In this document: positions 23,992 to 34,298 of the stretch, piece by piece
Layout: every line of letters starts with the position of its first letter
Numbering within the stretch: the first letter of the stretch is position 1
From: Metopolophium dirhodum
Lineage: Eukaryota > Arthropoda > Insecta > Hemiptera > Aphididae
Length of the DNA: 64,000 bases
NCBI RefSeq assembly: GCF_019925205.1
Contig: NC_083560.1
Coordinates: 21,285,145 to 21,349,144, forward strand
Direction: 5' to 3'
Notes under the pieces: generated by a model
Databases searched by the model: none
Told to the model about the DNA's origin: nothing
What the model saw: only the letters and a program-made list of their open reading frames with translations
Made by a program: the position numbers and the translations under genes

Positions 23992-26900
23992 CTAAAAATA
24001 AAATGGACAAAAACGATATAAAAGTTTGTCGCATCATTCAATTTTTCACTCACCCTCGTTGAAATTTATGGTGTTAGCTTCTTATTTTCTTCCTCAAGTT
24101 CTTTAAGATTTATTAATATGACTGATCCGTTGTCAGAAACTACTAGGCTCTTAATGCCATGTTTCTTCATTTGTAGTACCTAAATTAAATTCAATATTAT
24201 TAATTAACAAGGTTTGTAATTTATAAAAGGATATTTAATGCTCAACATTCTCTAATAATAGAAACTAATTTATATTTTATACATTAACAGCACAAATTAA
24301 GATATGCCTTAATCTGTGATTAATATATATTTATACTGTTAAAAAACAATAAATAATCTATACTTCCATACACAAGCTTTATAAAGGAAATAGATAAATC
24401 ATTTAAATTAAAAAATGTATATGATTTAATAAAAAAAAAATAATATTGCTACCATTTCATTTGTAGCTAAGAAAACCTGTCTTTGATACTGTTATTGCAA
24501 TAACATATAATTCAATTTTAAAAGTGAGTGTGGTGAAACGAAGTATGAACATAATATTATAATGTTTATTATAATATACTCTTTATTTTAGCTTTCTATT
24601 TTCTTTTTTATGTTGTTACAGTATAGTTACGTGATAATGTAAGCTTATTTGTGATTATAGCGGAATGTGATATAAAAAAAAAGTGCAACAAAAATATCTA
24701 TCGATTGCATATTAAATCAATATCAAAAACACTTTTTTATTATGCTTACCCGACTTAATGTATTAAAAACTGCACTATTTGCATTTGAGGAGTTATCAGT
24801 TTCTTCCACTTGTTCAGTATCTGCAGAATTGTGAGCAGGGACATTGTAATTCAACATCATACCGGCATCTACGGTATCTTTTTTATTATCCAGTTGATTA
24901 TCGTCTATGTGCATAGGAGACTCCACATTCTTATTTTTTTGGGGAGTCGTTACATGAAGATTTAAGTTGTCGGCAGTATCTGGGCAAGAATATTTTTTTG
25001 TTTTTTCCTAAAAATAAAATGGAATAATAAAGATATATAACTTTGTAGTCTTCAAGTTTTTCACTTACCCTTCTTAAAATTATTGCAGTTAGATTCTTGA
25101 CATGTTTTTCTCTAATGTGTTCCCGACAAAGTAATCGGCAGTCATACGATGAAGAACATACTAAGCAAAGATATTGTTTTCCCCCCTTTTGTGGTACCTA
25201 AATTAAATTCAATATTATTTATTAACAAGGTTTGTAATTTATAAAAGGATATTTAATAAAAAATTGTAATGATCAACAATCTCTAGTTATAGAAACTAAT
25301 TTATATTTTATACATAAACAGCAAAAATGGAGGTATGTCTTAATTTGTGATTAATAGATATTTATACTGTAAAAGAACAATAATTAATCTATACTTCCAT
25401 TCACAAGCTCGCTAAAAGGAGATAGATAAATCATTTAAATTTAAATATGTTATATGTATTTAACTATGTTATTGGGTTTAATAAAAATAAAAAATAATAT
25501 TACTACCATTTAATTTGCAGCTAATATAACTTGTCTTTGATACTGTTATTGCAGTAATATATGATTCAATATTACAAGATATAATGTAAATTGTGTGAGG
25601 TGAAACGAAGTATGAACATAATATTACTATGTTTATTATAATATACTCTTTAGTTTAGGTTTATTTTTTCTTTTTTATATAGATACAGTAAAGTTACATA
25701 TTAATGTAAGCTTATTTGTGTCTAACGTAGAATGTGATAAAATAAAATAAAATAAAAATATACACGTGCAACAAAAATATCCATCGATTGCATATTAAAT
25801 CAATATCAAAACCACATTTTTTATTATGCTTACCGGACTAAATATATTAAAAGCTGCAGTATTTGCTTTTGAGGAGTTATCAGTTTCTTCCACTTGTTCA
25901 GTATCTGCTGATTTTTGAGCAGGGACATTGTAATTCATCATCATATCCGCAACTTCATTTCTTTTTTCGTTACCCAGTTGATTATTGTCTATGTACATAG
26001 GAGACTCAACTTTCTTATATTTTTGAGGGCTCGTTATGTGAAGTTTTGAGTTGTTGGCAGTATCTGGACAAGAATATTCTTCTGTTCTTTCCTAAAAAAA
26101 AGATGGATTAATAAAGATATATAACTTTGTAAACTTCAAATTTTTCACTTACCCTTCTTAAAACTATAGTAGTTACATTCTTCATATGTTTTTCTCGAAT
26201 GTGTTTACGACAAAGTAATTGGCAGTCATATAGTGAAGAACATACTAAGCAGCTAAATTGTTTTCCCTCATTTTGTGGTACCTAAATTAAATTCAATATT
26301 ATTTATTAACAAGGTTTGTAATTTATAAAAGGATATTTAATAAAGAATTATAATGCTCAACAATCTCTAGTTATAGAAACTAATTTATATTTTATACATT
26401 AACAGCAAAAATGAAGGTATATCTTAATCTGTGATTAATGTATATTTACACTGTAAAAGAACAATAATTAATCTATACTTCCATCACAAGCTTGCTTAAA
26501 GGAGATAGATAAATCATTTTAATTTAAATATGTTATTTTATTTAATAAAAATAAAAATAATATTGCTACCATTTCCGTTGCAGCTAATATAACCTGTCTT
26601 TGATCCTGTTATTACAATAACGTATAATTCATTTTTACAAGATATAATGTAAATTGTGTGTGGTGAAACGAAGTATGAACATAATATTATTATGTTTATT
26701 ATAATATCCTCTTTAGTTTAGCTTTCTTTTTTCTATTTTATGTAGTTACAGTATAGTTACATAGAAATGTAAGCTTATTTGTGATTATAGCGGAATGTGA
26801 TAAAAAAAAAAGTGCAACAAAACTATCCATCGATTGCATATTAAATCAATATCAAAAATACATTTTTTATTATGCTTACCGGACTTAATATATTAAAAGC

Positions 26901-27288
26901 TGCAGTATTTGCTTTCGAGGAGTTATCAGTTTCTTCCACTTGTTCAGTATCTGCAGATTTTTGAGCTGGGACATTATAATTCAACATTATACACACATCT
27001 AAAGTAACTTTATCGTTTTCCAGTTGATTATCGTCCATGTGCATGGGAAACTCCATTTTCTTATTTTTTAAGGAGGTTGTTATGTGAAGTTTTGAATTGT
27101 TCCTAAAAAGAAAACGAATTAGTAAAGATACATAACTTTGTAGTCATCAAATTTTCACTTACACTACATAAAAATTAATGTAGTTAGCTTTTCATATGTT
27201 TATTACTAATGTGTTTACGAAAAAGTAATCGTCTGTCATACAATGAAGAACAAAAGCATCTATATTTTATTTTATTCTTTTGTTGTAC
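23991..27288 (-). CDS. gene fragment with tandemly amplified C2H2/acidic exon modules
   Basis: Read on minus, a pair of exons repeats four times with starts about 1.01-1.08 kb apart: a zinc-finger exon (starts 27288, 26281, 25197, 24179) and an acidic exon (starts 27102, 26091, 25007, 23991). In the two intact modules the zinc-finger exon is exactly 129 nt and the acidic exon exactly 258 nt, both phase 0-0 with AG acceptors and GTAAG donors, so repeats add 129 residues in frame. The finger has the canonical C-x2-C-x12-H-x4-H layout. The outer modules are degenerate. Intron sequence is duplicated along with the exons, so the unit of duplication is genomic. I do not recognise the family, and no 5' exon or promoter can be tied to it. 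Confidence 0.65.
24066..24179 (-). CDS. module 4 finger-exon homologue, now a terminal coding exon
   Basis: It aligns with the finger exons by acceptor (GTACTAC), position and the word SLVVSDNGS in place of CLVCSSSYD, but every zinc ligand is lost and a stop follows KELEEENKKLTP, 38 codons in. A GTGAGTG donor still follows at 24053. The C-terminal residues are a short charged coiled-coil-like segment. Either a dead copy or a repurposed last exon. Confidence 0.5.
   Translation of the reverse strand, partial: VLQMKKHGIKSLVVSDNGSVILINLKELEEENKKLTP
24750..25007 (-). CDS. module 3 acidic linker exon, intact
   Basis: 86 codons, phase 0-0, from EKTKKYSCPDTADN to SNANSAVFNTLSR, donor GTAAGC. It keeps the NYNVPAHNSADTEQVEETDN core. 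Confidence 0.7.
25069..25197 (-). CDS. module 3 C2H2 zinc-finger exon, intact
   Basis: 43 codons, phase 0-0. The finger YLCLVCSSSYDCRLLCREH continues with IREKH, and the tail is VKNLTAIILRR. Same spacing as module 2, with about a quarter of residues changed; all four predicted zinc ligands are kept. Confidence 0.75.
25834..26091 (-). CDS. module 2 acidic linker exon, intact
   Basis: 86 codons, phase 0-0, from ERTEEYSCPDTANNSK to NTAAFNIFSP. It is rich in Asp, Glu, Asn and Ser, probably disordered, with a conserved core NYNVPAQKSADTEQVEETDN shared by all modules. Confidence 0.7.
26153..26281 (-). CDS. module 2 C2H2 zinc-finger exon, intact
   Basis: 43 codons, phase 0-0. The finger is FSCLVCSSLYDCQLLCRKH followed by IREKH: C-x2-C, 12 residues, H-x4-H. 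Two additional Cys lie between the pairs. The basic tail KNVTTIVLRR precedes the GTAAGTG donor. Confidence 0.75.
26880..27102 (-). CDS. module 1 acidic exon, shortened
   Basis: It reads NNSKLHITTSLKNKKMEFPM and continues to VEETDNSSKANTAAFNILSP before a GTAAGC donor at 26879. Relative to modules 2 and 3 it lacks the first dozen codons, including the segment with a CPDTA word, and begins in phase 1 rather than 0. Confidence 0.6.
27163..27288 (-). pseudogene. module 1 zinc-finger exon, degenerate
   Basis: Homologous to the intact finger exons, but the acceptor AG is changed to CG, the first Cys pair is damaged (YRCFCSSLYDRRLL) and a stop interrupts the end after KHMKS. It is the most upstream module, so the gene either starts elsewhere or this edge copy has died. 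Confidence 0.6.
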
Positions 27289-27597
27289 CGAAATTAAATG
27301 CAATAATCACATGCCTTTTAAAGAAGATATTTTATTTTTAATAAGATGCACTTCCTATTCCAACTTATCGATACGTATTAAATTTGATGTACACTTCATG
27401 CTCATGTGATCAGTTGAGTTAACAATAATCACACATTCTTCTCCCAGAATCTCACATATCTTTTCTAGGTATAGTACATTAGTATGTGGTATAATGTTAC
27501 TAGAGATCTGTACATTAACCTTTCAATTTTTCATCACAAAAAATTCAAAGATTCATAGTATCTAGAAAAAAATTTTCATTTTGGTAGTGTTATTTTT

Positions 27598-27680
27598 CAA
27601 AGTTACATCTATAACCTTTTATAACTAATGGAATATTAGAAATATTATTAAACAAATAATCATTTAAAAAGTTCAATTTA
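27598..27680 (+). repeat. 83-bp direct repeat, copy 1
   Basis: aaagttacatctataacctt through cattaaaaagttcaa recurs at 28698-28775 with three or four changes. The copies are 1.1 kb apart and flank the LTR-like segment at 28174-28561. Confidence 0.8.
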
Positions 27681-28173
27681 TACCTAATGTTTATTTGTAA
27701 TTTAAAATTATACAATGCTATACGTTTTATAATGCAGCTTGAAAATAAGGACATGAGTTTTTTTGTTTTACCATAGGAACCTAAGTCTTTATTTTTATAG
27801 TTTAAAGAAATTAGGCTAATATGTAGGTACCTAAATAATATTGTAAATTATTGGTAAACACTACATCTTGTATGATTAGACTTTGGGCTATTTAGCTATA
27901 TACCTCAATAAGCAAATACCTTATTAATGTTTTATTTTTTATGTGTGAATTCATATAAAATGATTAGGTACCTACATACTGTAGCTTTACATTTGATCAT
28001 TACATATTTTTGTATAGGTAATTGACGGTAATTGAGATGATAATTTAAGATAAATAACTAGAAAAATAAGACTTACCTACTTATAGGTACATACCTAGTA
28101 CATAAAATATTGCTGCGCACCCTACTCTGCCCCTTTATATAACTATAATATACTATATTACTTCACACACAAT

Positions 28174-28561
28174 ATTGTTGGGATGATCCCAGCGTTGCGA
28201 CGAGACACTGGGAAAGCAATAACTATTATTTAATGTTTGCAACAATTAGCACAGGCTACATGGGGCAGAAGGCCCAACGCACAGAATTATGAGATGGTAA
28301 TAAAAAGTATATTGTGGAAAGTCTGTGGGTCCAATAGAATCTTAGCAATATAGCTATGAAAAAACTATGCAGTTAGTGAAACCCCTGATCGATCATAAGA
28401 TTGGACAGCCACAAGCACATCTGCAGACCCATGAGCACTCACTCACACAGATACTATGAATATAGCTAAGACTAACTAATTTGGGGATTGACTACAAGAA
28501 ATGTGGGAACGGTGTCACGAGTCACAAGGAACAAGTTGAGTAGAAGTTTCACCATTCACAT
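28174..28561 (+). other. GC-richer, possible solo-LTR-like segment
   Basis: Base composition changes abruptly here. The segment begins TGTTGGGATGATCCCAGC, similar in style to insect LTRs that begin TGTTGG, and could end at ...ccattcaca. I find no matching target duplication, no second LTR, and no primer-binding or polypurine tract, so this is only a suggestion. Confidence 0.25.
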
Positions 28562-28697
28562 TATATAGTAAAGACTAAAGACCAGAATAGGCCCATCTTC
28601 AGGCGTGATTTCACATGGTCAGTACGAGCATCTCGACGCTAGACTTTTTTTAGAATAACTTTTTTGGACTTAGATTATTTCGGGACTTAGAGAATAC

Positions 28698-28775
28698 AAA
28701 GTTACATCTATAACCTTCTACAACTAATGGAATATTAGAAATATTATTAAACAAATAATCATTAAAAAGTTCAAG
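28698..28775 (+). repeat. 83-bp direct repeat, copy 2
   Basis: Partner of 27598-27680; about 95% identical by eye. It ends where the unrelated GC-richer sequence cggttagcaacatttg begins. Confidence 0.8.
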
Positions 28776-30137
28776 TTCGGTTAGCAACATTTGTGGATCT
28801 AGTTTACATTTGAGTTTTCAACCACCCAAAGGCATGTACTGTTCCAACAAGATATCGGGAACATCCCGATAGGCCCTTTTAAATATTATAAGACCTGGGC
28901 CCCCTACCATATATGGGTACAAGTTTCAACTAAATTTCGTAATTTTCTTATCTTAATACATTTAATTGAATGAGAAAATTACTTGAAGGAAAATAATGAA
29001 TTTCATTAGTTCCTACCTAAGTAAGTTATGGATAATGCAATTTTGGGCATTGCGTTGATCTTATTATTATACTTACTAATACGTATTTAAACAAATATTT
29101 TTACTTTAGAATTTTTATGAACTATGATATGAACTAGAAAAAATCGCAAACGAGTACATTAACTGCCTCTGATTACATAATTAAGTTATTTATAAATTGC
29201 TTAGATTAATAATTGTTGATGAATAACATAGATATACTTATATTATTATTTCATTTATTTGAATTTCGTCATCAGACTACTAAAATAACAGTTTGAATAA
29301 ATTGAAATTTGTTTATTATATTTAACTTATTTTAGATTTGGTGTTACCTAAATATTGCTGCATAGGTATACAATAAAATAATAATAGTATGGCAGGACTT
29401 AAAAGTGAGGGTACAAAAAAGTCTATTGTAAGAGTTCTAACTATTGGTACAATGAAAAAGTACCTAAGTACTCTTTTAAATTGTTAAATTATTATTATTA
29501 TACATAGGCGTATCTACTATTGGTCGTGTTTCAATCTATTTTATTATGAATTTTGTTTATGTACAAATTTATAATGTATAACAATGTATTAAAAACTCTT
29601 AGATACTTATAGTATATTTAATATTATCTATAAGAAGCTCTCCAGCCAGATCGTATGCATAACATTTTCCTTCATTTTAATAATTATTTCATTCTATATT
29701 ATTATGACCGATAAACCAGAATGTTGTTTTACAAAATTAATGTATTCTATTCTATTATATTTTTTTTTATATAGAACTTAAGTCAAAATGTAGATTTCGT
29801 TTATTATTTACCTGAACATACATTTGACACCTAATCTAACCTAACCCATCATCCTATCTTGTAAGTGGGTGTACGCCACAATATCAAGTATACCTACCTA
29901 TCAATAATATAATATAAACGCCAATAGGTATACTCCGAGTCCAATACTAATATACTGTAGATACCTTTATACCATCGGATGAAAATAATGTTTATAATAG
30001 TTAATTTTGTTATTATTAAACAATAGACTGAACAATTATTATAACGTCCAACATTATGAATCAAGCCGAGGTGAATAAAAAAAAAAAAACTAACGATTAA
30101 CAATAAATTATTATTTGGGAATGGTAAATATCCGAAG
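28776..30137. other. AT-rich intergenic DNA, no gene seen
   Basis: No recognised repeat or coding signal. Several ctacctac/taggtacc words and a short c-rich stretch around 28880-28910. The 69-codon minus frame at 29894-30103 is low complexity. Confidence 0.4.
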
Positions 30138-30480
30138 CATTCAAGAATGACAACTTACGTTGGTAGTAGACAGACAATTTGTGCGTTGTAAACGAAGCGA
30201 CGACGTGCACTCCCTTTAGCTTTACCGATTTACCAGCAGTCGGGCAATGGCTATTTATTATTATTCAACCAAAGCGGACTACACGAACGGTGGTTTAATG
30301 GCGGCGTCAATGAGTGACAAACGAGGCGAACAATATTCGGCAACGGATAAACCAGCTGGTGTGCGAATGCCAAACAAAAAAGACTCGAACTCGCGTCGGT
30401 GCGTCACTGAGTAACCGGCCAGTGGCGTCTCGTCAGCCGTCGTAGTGTTGCACAAAGCCAACTCAAGGGACCGCCATTAT
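30138..30480. promoter_or_regulatory. CpG-containing island, likely promoter or first exon
   Basis: GC content and CpG count rise sharply relative to flanks (gcgacgacgtgc, ggcggcgtcaatg, gtcgtagtg). On plus, a 38-codon frame at 30298-30414 reads MAASMSDKRGEQYSATDKPA and could be a first coding exon, with a GT just before its stop. On minus a 60-codon frame also exists. It lies between the minus-strand zinc-finger gene and the plus-strand THAP gene and could serve either. Direction undecided. Confidence 0.35.
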
Positions 30481-30763
30481 TGATTTTAATCTCGTACACG
30501 TCACGACAATGTTACATTACTCCTTTAATCAGTACTAACGACATCTGATGATGAATTGGGTTTCTATATTATTGTAGTAGAGTTGTAGGTGGGATAACAC
30601 CAATGCTACGACTATATTATACCATTGATTATAAATACTAATAATAAATACTAATACTAATAATCAATGATTATACTAATACGACATTGTATTACTCCGA
30701 AAAAAATTGTTATTGTCGACTATTATACACTGCTCCGATATCAATTACTTCAAACATAAACCC

Positions 30764-30798
30764 AAGGTGTATTGATACCTAACCTATCAATACACCTT
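30764..30798. other. perfect 14-bp inverted repeat
   Basis: AAGGTGTATTGATA, a 7-base spacer cctaacc, then TATCAATACACCTT. It sits 140 bp upstream of the THAP/DDE gene start. It could be a terminal or subterminal structure of the transposon that carried the gene, but no matching end was found beyond 37210. Confidence 0.8.
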
Positions 30799-30937
30799 GC
30801 ATAAACCATAACGGTATTGATTAGTTTAGTGTACTGTTATCAATTAGGCCTTATCATTATTTGGTGGTCCAGAATTCGACATTTACCTACAGACAGTATT
30901 CCGTTACGTTTTGATTAAATTTATTTAAATTTTAAAA

Positions 30938-32869
30938 ATGCCTACGTTGTGTGCAGTGTTTGAGTGTTGTAACAAGACGACCAATAAAAACCTTTCGTTT
31001 TATCGTTTTCCCAAAGTTTGGAAAAATGCTGCATCTGATATTAATGCACTTTTGTTGGCGCAACGCAAGTCGTGGGGTTAATGCTCTACATCGGTCTGAT
31101 GTAACAGATAAACAACTAGATTGTGCGAATTTGTTCACTTAATTTTAAAATGGGTTTGTGATATTCATTTATGAAAAAGATAATAATAATAATATGTAAT
31201 AACAATAAATAAATGTATTGTGTTGTGTAGGTAAACCAGCTCACTATGGCGATACAAAAAACTCTGATTGGACTCCTACCTTAAAAATGGGATACATTAA
31301 AAACAGAGGTAGGTATTTTATATGTATTATGACCACTAATGATATATATCAATTCAATGTCCCTTGCACCAAAATGGTATGAGCATTAATTATTATTAAA
31401 ACAATTTTAGAATTAGAAGGCAACCCAAAGTATTAGTAGGTGTTAAAGCACTGAGTTATATACAATTGTAGGTAATTTATAATTGATATGAAATGATTTT
31501 TATTAAAAACTTTTATTATGTGCCTAGCATTGCTAACATTCAGATTATAAAATTAAAATAAAATATTAATTAGGTACCATTTAAATTCAATATTATATTA
31601 TATATATGAACATAATAAATGTATAAAATATTCTTATTTTAGCAAATGTTCTTTAAAAATACTGTTGTGTGGTATATAATTTTAATAACTATTAACTATA
31701 AAATATTTTACTTATTAAAATGATTTTTCACTAGGTAAAGCTACAACACCAAATCTACAGAGGTATAAACGGGCCGAAAAAAGAACATTATTAAGGCCAA
31801 CAAAATTATTCGAAGAATCACCGAATAACAACCTCAATGATCGGCATAATGAAGATATTAATGATGAAACAGGAATTTCATGCAATACTGAACTCACGAT
31901 GGATAATGATTCGGAATTAGAACTTTTGAAAGATAAGTGTGACCAATTACAAAGGGATGTAAATTTTTTTAATTTTTCAGAGAACTCTTTTTTAGATAGG
32001 CCCACAATGTTTACTTATTATGCTGGGTTAACAATGGATGTATTTAAATTAATTTAGAGTCAATTAAACCAGGGCTAACAGCATCAAATCAGAGACTAAC
32101 CGAGTTTCAGAAATTATTATTATGTTTAATGAAACTGAGATTAAATTTGCCTTTTAAAGGCCTGGGTTTTAGGTTCAATATTACATGTGCAACTGCATCT
32201 ATGATATTCCGAAAAGTCATCATACTATTAGAGCACATGTTTAAAAGACTAATCTATTGGCCAAATAGGGAAGCTTTAAGAAGTACTATGCCCCAATCAT
32301 TTTTCAATGTGTTTGGGAATTTTGTTGCTGTAATTTTAGACTGTTTTGAAATTACAATAGAGAAACCATCTAACCTAAAAGCTAGGGCACAGTCCTGGTC
32401 TTCATATAAAAATAAAAACACTGTTAAGTATTTAATTGCAATAACACCTCAAGGAAGTATTTCTTTTATATCTGAAGGTTGGGGTGGACGAACCAGTGAT
32501 AAATATATAACTGAAAATAGTAACTTGTTAAATAAATTACTTCCAGGTGATGTTGTATTAGCTGATCGAGAATTTACAATAAGTGAAAGTGTAGGATTTC
32601 ACTGTGCAACTTTGAAAACTCCAGGGTTTACAAAGGGTCTACCTCAATTACATCCTTGTACAATAGAAGAAACCAGAAAAATTGCTTCTGTACGTATACA
32701 TGTAGAACGAGTAATTGGTTTCGCTCGTTCTAAATTTAAAATTCTCAATGGTCCTGTTCAAATAACTACCCTGAAAAACCAAGATGATAGAACATGTCTT
32801 TTGGATTCTATTGTAAACGTTTGTTGTATTTTGACAAATATGTGCAATTCAGTTGTACCTTTAACTTGA
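30938..32869 (+). pseudogene. THAP-DDE_Tnp_4 transposase gene with frame breaks
   Basis: Exon 1 starts MPTLCAVFECCNKTTNKN with the THAP-like C-x4-C and SFYRFPK, but the frame stops after RKSWG; the expected continuation (VNALHRSDVTDKQLDC) is one base out of frame, and WVCDIHL sits in a third frame. Exon 2 (31231-31308) encodes KPAHYGDTKNSDWTPTLKMG. Exon 3 (31735-32869) encodes an acidic linker with a coiled-coil-like ELELLKDKCDQLQRDV, then a frame change at 32048-32057 leads into the DDE domain. From the Met at 32129, the triad is visible as D71 (VILDCFEI), D146 (GDVVLADREF) and E193 (RIHVERVIG), with the family words WGGRTSDKYIT and TKGLPQL. AATAAA follows at the stop. The catalytic part is intact; the DNA-binding part is broken. 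Confidence 0.8.
32129..32869 (+). CDS. DDE_Tnp_4 catalytic domain ORF, 246 codons
   Basis: Open from 32048 and with a Met at 32129. It covers the HTH-adjacent segment (LLLCLMKLRLNL in the upstream part) and the whole nuclease domain with all three acidic residues. Relatives are IS5-like transposases and host HARBI1-type nucleases; a THAP domain on the same gene is seen in ISL2EU-type elements, which is a candidate class here. No substitutions are seen at the triad, although ADREF replaces the commoner ADRGF. Confidence 0.85.
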   Translation: MKLRLNLPFKGLGFRFNITCATASMIFRKVIILLEHMFKRLIYWPNREALRSTMPQSFFNVFGNFVAVILDCFEITIEKPSNLKARAQSWSSYKNKNTVKYLIAITPQGSISFISEGWGGRTSDKYITENSNLLNKLLPGDVVLADREFTISESVGFHCATLKTPGFTKGLPQLHPCTIEETRKIASVRIHVERVIGFARSKFKILNGPVQITTLKNQDDRTCLLDSIVNVCCILTNMCNSVVPLT

Positions 32870-33029
32870 AATAAAGGCATAAACAGTAATATTATAATAT
32901 ATTGTGTAATTTCATAATTAGACATAAAAATTAGAACTAACTTATTTTATATTTAAATAATTAGTTATGACAAAATAATGTGACTTATACTTACAAAAAA
33001 TAATGATATAATAATAATAATAATAATGT

Positions 33030-33357
33030 TTACTGACACAGTGCACATTTCCAAGTTTTTGTTGAATGCTTACGTTTTATTCCTAAACAGCTATAATGGT
33101 ACCAACGATTTGGACACCCTTCTTTTGTACACATTATCATTTTCAATTTAAAAATATTCTTAAGCTACCTTCGACCATATCACCACAGACGTCACATGTG
33201 GCAGGAGGTGTTGAGATGCAGCTCACGCAATACCATCCATGGCCACAGTCCAACAGTATGTATTGCGCCTGGTCTGGTACATATTGTAAATGGCGCATAC
33301 ATCCAAGGCACTGACTTCCAGTTGGATCGAGTAATAAAGTATTTGGCATCCATTTAC
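33030..33357 (-). CDS. RING-like exon 2 plus PHD-like C-terminus
   Basis: KWMPNTLLLDPTGSQCLGC leads into CMRHLQYV and LLDCGHGWYCVSCI with CDVCG: a complete C-x2-C, C-G-H-x3-C-x2-C, C-x2-C RING layout. One frame change later comes MIMCTKEGCPNRWYHYSCLG, ending TWKCALCQ and a stop. This is the second half of a PHD finger (C-x4-C, W-Y-H-x2-C, W-x-C-x2-C), with CDVCG probably its first pair. RING 1 and RING 2 share CGHGW, suggesting duplication. Confidence 0.7.
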
Positions 33358-33433
33358 CTTTTAATAAAATTTGTATATTTTAATTATAAAAGAAAAAATC
33401 TTCAATTTACTGTATCACATTATTAATATTTAC

Positions 33434-33625
33434 CATCTCCTAGGTTAACATGCATTATATGGATAGGCTGTGTTGTGGGAAATTCTACTTTGCAAACTCC
33501 GCATTTATCTAATCGAATCGCATACTCATCACAGCACCATCCGTGACCGCAAAGCACCAAAATGTTGGCCGAATTTACTTGGCTCCAACTTTCAAGGCAA
33601 ATAAAACATCTGTCTAAAGGGCCAC
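33434..33625 (-). CDS. RING-like exon 1
   Basis: GGPLDRCFICLESWSQV starts the exon; then LVLCGHGWCCDEYAIRLDKC and GVC. The C-x2-C, C-G-H-x3-C, C-x2-C spacing is that of a RING finger (C3HC4 class), although one expected Cys after CGHGWCC is replaced. RING domains usually recruit ubiquitin-conjugating enzymes. The exon ends phase-compatibly at a GTAAAT donor. Confidence 0.7.
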
Positions 33626-34298
33626 CTTTAGAATAAAAAGTATAAGTGAGTTTTTATTTTTCAATTCTGTTCAAGAGGACGTTACAAGGACATTTGTTGT
33701 CTCCGCCTTACAATTGTGTATCATAGCAAATTGTAAGCTAGGTAAAACACATTTAGCTCCGTTAGTTTTAAATTTAGATTAAATTGCCCTCTTCTAAAAT
33801 TTAAGGCTAAGTTTATTATATGGCATCTCGTAGGCTTTGTATTATATTTTAACTTTAAAGCAAGTTATGAGTATTTCAATATGTAACATAAAATTTACAA
33901 TTTTAAAATTAAAAATAAATATTAATATTATAAAAAATACATTTTTATAACTCGCTATAAAATTAAAATATAATAAAAAGCCTATGAGATACTCTACAAA
34001 ATAATCTTACCTTTACATTTTTTGAGGTAAATTCACTCTAATTTTTAAACTAGTGGAGCTAAACATGATTTTCTGAGAGTAAAATTAGGTATGTTACGCA
34101 CTTCTAAGACGGAGATAACAAATGTCAGTGTAACTTCCTCTTAAATGAAAATTATTATAATAATAATAATAAATTGCCTTCGAATGTAGTGATATCTAAA
34201 TCAACTGCCTGGTGAGCTGGTTGAGTATTTTGTTCTGAAACAAAATGGAAAGTTATTAAGCTTATGTTTCAGTATTATAACATTTAAAATCAATCTAC

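Noticed and set aside
33096..33426. Plus-strand frames of 72 and 76 codons at 33096 and 33196
   Set aside because: They are antisense shadows of the RING/PHD exon on minus, which has the zinc-ligand spacing.
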